DNA of 64,000 nt from Nonlabens sp. Hel1_33_55 (GTDB taxonomy: Bacteria > Bacteroidota > Bacteroidia > Flavobacteriales > Flavobacteriaceae). The notes below the pieces were generated by a model. That model ran no database searches. It worked only from the letters and a program-made list of their open reading frames with translations, and was not told where the DNA came from. Position numbers and translations under genes: made by a program. The stretch covers positions 2,697,501-2,761,500 of the forward strand of contig NZ_LT627735.1 in NCBI RefSeq assembly GCF_900101765.1, written 5' to 3'. This document shows positions 62,691 to 64,000 of the stretch, in pieces (within the stretch, counting starts at the first letter, position 1; every line of letters starts with the position of its first letter).

Positions 62691-62719
62691 AAAAAGGCCG
62701 TTCGATAAGAACAGCCTTT
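62691..62719 (-). terminator. Terminator after acidic lipoprotein copy 4
   Basis: AAAGGCCGTTC and GAACAGCCTTT form a stem with one internal mismatch around GATAA, with a T run on the minus strand. Confidence 0.8.
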
Positions 62720-62745
62720 CAGTAAATAATATGAATGATCTCTAA

Positions 62746-62964
62746 TTAAGAAGCATCGTCGTTTCCTTCGATTTCATCCTCAACTTCTTGAGCGCCTTCT
62801 TCCATAGAATTTTCTACGTCATTTGCAGCATCCTCGATGTCATCGCCTACTTCTTCCATTGACTCTTCAATGTTAGTTTCTTCAACTGTAGTTTCTTCTC
62901 TACATGAAGTTGTGAATAAAGCAACTGCAAAAAGTGCGATAAATAATAAATTTAATTTTTTCAT
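62746..62964 (-). CDS. Small acidic lipoprotein, tandem copy 4
   Basis: 72 aa. FIALFAVALFTTSCREE signal and lipobox, then ESMEEVGDDIEDAANDVENSMEEGAQEVEDE. Closest to copy 3. Confidence 0.84.
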   Translation of the reverse strand: MKKLNLLFIALFAVALFTTSCREETTVEETNIEESMEEVGDDIEDAANDVENSMEEGAQEVEDEIEGNDDAS

Positions 62965-63034
62965 TGTGTTTGTTTTTAAGGTTAAATGATGATGTAAATA
63001 TGAATATACTGAGGCTATTGCCGGTAGTATTTAA

Positions 63035-63265
63035 TTAATTGTCGTCGCCTATGTTGTCAATAGCCTTATCGATTTCTTTGTTGGCTTCTTGATCTACTTT
63101 TTGTCCAGCTCTTTCAAGAATTCCACCAGCTTCTTCTGTAGTTTCATCTGCGGTTACTTCTACCTCTTTAACGATGGTTTCAGTTTTAGTTTCAGTCTCG
63201 CGGCATGAAGTCAATGCAGTGGCGCTTATAAAAAGGGCTGCTAAGCTAAATACGATTTTTTTCAT
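63035..63265 (-). CDS. Small acidic lipoprotein, tandem copy 5
   Basis: 76 aa. Signal with lipobox LTSCRET, then TEEAGGILERAGQKVDQEANKEIDKAIDNIGDDN. The most diverged in its leader; the mature part resembles the lone copy at 52322-52537. Confidence 0.8.
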   Translation of the reverse strand: MKKIVFSLAALFISATALTSCRETETKTETIVKEVEVTADETTEEAGGILERAGQKVDQEANKEIDKAIDNIGDDN

Positions 63266-63386
63266 TGGTTGATGAATTAATGATTAAAGCGGCAAAAGTA
63301 TTTTTTTTATCCATTTAATTTACTAATCTTCTCACAACTTATTAACATAATAAACACCTCATTTTTACCTTTATAAGAAAAACTAC

Positions 63387-64000
63387 ATGAGTTTCCATAA
63401 AATGTTTTCTTTCTTAAGAGAGCTACAAAAAAATAACAATAAGGAATGGATGGATGCCAACCGGGACGAGTATGAGCAAGTACGCGACTGGTATAAATCA
63501 TGGCTCAACGAGTTAGATGCAGAGCTTGGAAAAATTGACAAAAACTATCATTCAACCGAAGGTAAAAGAGCCATCAATAGGATCAACAACAACTTGCTTT
63601 ACCATCCCAACAAGCCCATTTATAAAGATCATTTTGGAGCTGGACTCGATCTCTCAGAAAATGGGAAACAAGGTGATTTCTATATTCATTTAGGAGTTAA
63701 TGGTTGCTTTCTCGCCGGCGGATTCTGGAATCCAAAAAAAGAAACATTAGACTCTATACGTGACGCGATAGATTACAATGGTGCAGAATTCAAGAAAATC
63801 CTGAATAAAAAATCCTTCAAAGACACCTTTACCAAGATGATCAAGGATGAGAACAAGCTAAAAACTTCACCTAAGGGTTACTCTCAGGATCATGAACATA
63901 TCGATCTATTACGCCGCAAAAGCTTTGCAGTAAAACATGACGTTACTCAAAAGGAAGTTATGCAGGATGATTTCAAAGAAAAATGTGTGGAAGTTTATAA
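63387..64000 (+). CDS. DUF2461 protein, cut by the right edge
   Basis: 204 codons visible from ATG 63387, still open at base 64000. FLRELQKNNNKEWMDANRDEYEQVRDW, HPNKPIYKDHFGAGL and DFYIHLGVNGCFLAGGFWNP match DUF2461 (TIGR02453), normally about 220 aa. Function unknown. The gap of 121 nt to the acidic lipoproteins is divergent. Confidence 0.88.
   Translation, partial: MSFHKMFSFLRELQKNNNKEWMDANRDEYEQVRDWYKSWLNELDAELGKIDKNYHSTEGKRAINRINNNLLYHPNKPIYKDHFGAGLDLSENGKQGDFYIHLGVNGCFLAGGFWNPKKETLDSIRDAIDYNGAEFKKILNKKSFKDTFTKMIKDENKLKTSPKGYSQDHEHIDLLRRKSFAVKHDVTQKEVMQDDFKEKCVEVY

Overview
The window is a chromosomal segment of a member of the Flavobacteriaceae (Bacteroidota); a Nonlabens- or Dokdonia-like marine genus is my guess, not something the sequence proves. 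The support is a C-terminal type IX secretion sorting domain, TonB-dependent and OmpP1/FadL outer-membrane proteins, lipoproteins with SC lipoboxes, TANNTTTG-type promoter boxes, DUF6089, DUF2490 and DUF3127 family genes, and moderately AT-rich DNA. I see no phage, insertion sequence or CRISPR array.

Layout. 0-2.5 kb: PolB-type exonuclease and a fused oligopeptide ABC ATPase. 2.7-11 kb: exported hydrolases (secreted peptide deformylase, CocE-type hydrolase, M13 peptidase lipoprotein, large T9SS-sorted BNR protein). 11-17 kb: tag, small secreted proteins, aat, DUF3127, flavin reductase, sensor kinase. 17-25.5 kb: clpX-clpP-tig, then a FadL/GDSL lipoprotein pair, an alpha/beta hydrolase and pdxJ. 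25.5-36.2 kb: CBS protein-nadK-DUF6089-uppS-bamA-ompH-ompH envelope-biogenesis run, then murI and mutS. 36.3-36.6 kb: tRNA-Gly and tRNA-Leu. 36.6-42.4 kb: a looser, accessory-looking stretch with two TlpA-like thioredoxin proteins, an uncharacterised secreted protein, DUF427, a marC gene broken by one in-frame amber codon, and DUF3124. 42.7-44.4 kb: cysE-cysM. 44.5-52.2 kb: a sugar (probably sucrose-type) uptake locus with LacI regulator, TonB receptor, MFS symporter, (alpha/alpha)6 glycosidase and PfkB kinase. 52.8-61.8 kb: a DNA-damage-tolerance cluster. 61.8-63.3 kb: five small acidic lipoproteins in tandem. The right edge cuts a DUF2461 gene.

Two things stand out. First, the perfect 16-bp palindrome CGCTTTCGCGAAAGCG occurs 15 times (about once per 4 kb) with several near-matches, both between genes and inside them. 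In genes it is read either as AFAKA, often exactly at the signal-peptidase site of secreted proteins, or as RFRES. Second, a LexA-like XRE/S24 repressor is transcribed divergently from an SRAP (YedK) gene. A small gene, a Y-family polymerase, a DnaE2-like polymerase, a radical SAM DNA-repair protein and its DUF4130 partner follow. The 130-bp divergent control region holds four near-identical operators, one of them placed exactly between the -33 and -7 boxes of an apparently leaderless repressor mRNA. This looks like a self-contained SOS/mutasome module. Three different simple-sequence arrays sit between its two polymerase genes, one ending 2-3 nt from the dnaE2-like start codon.
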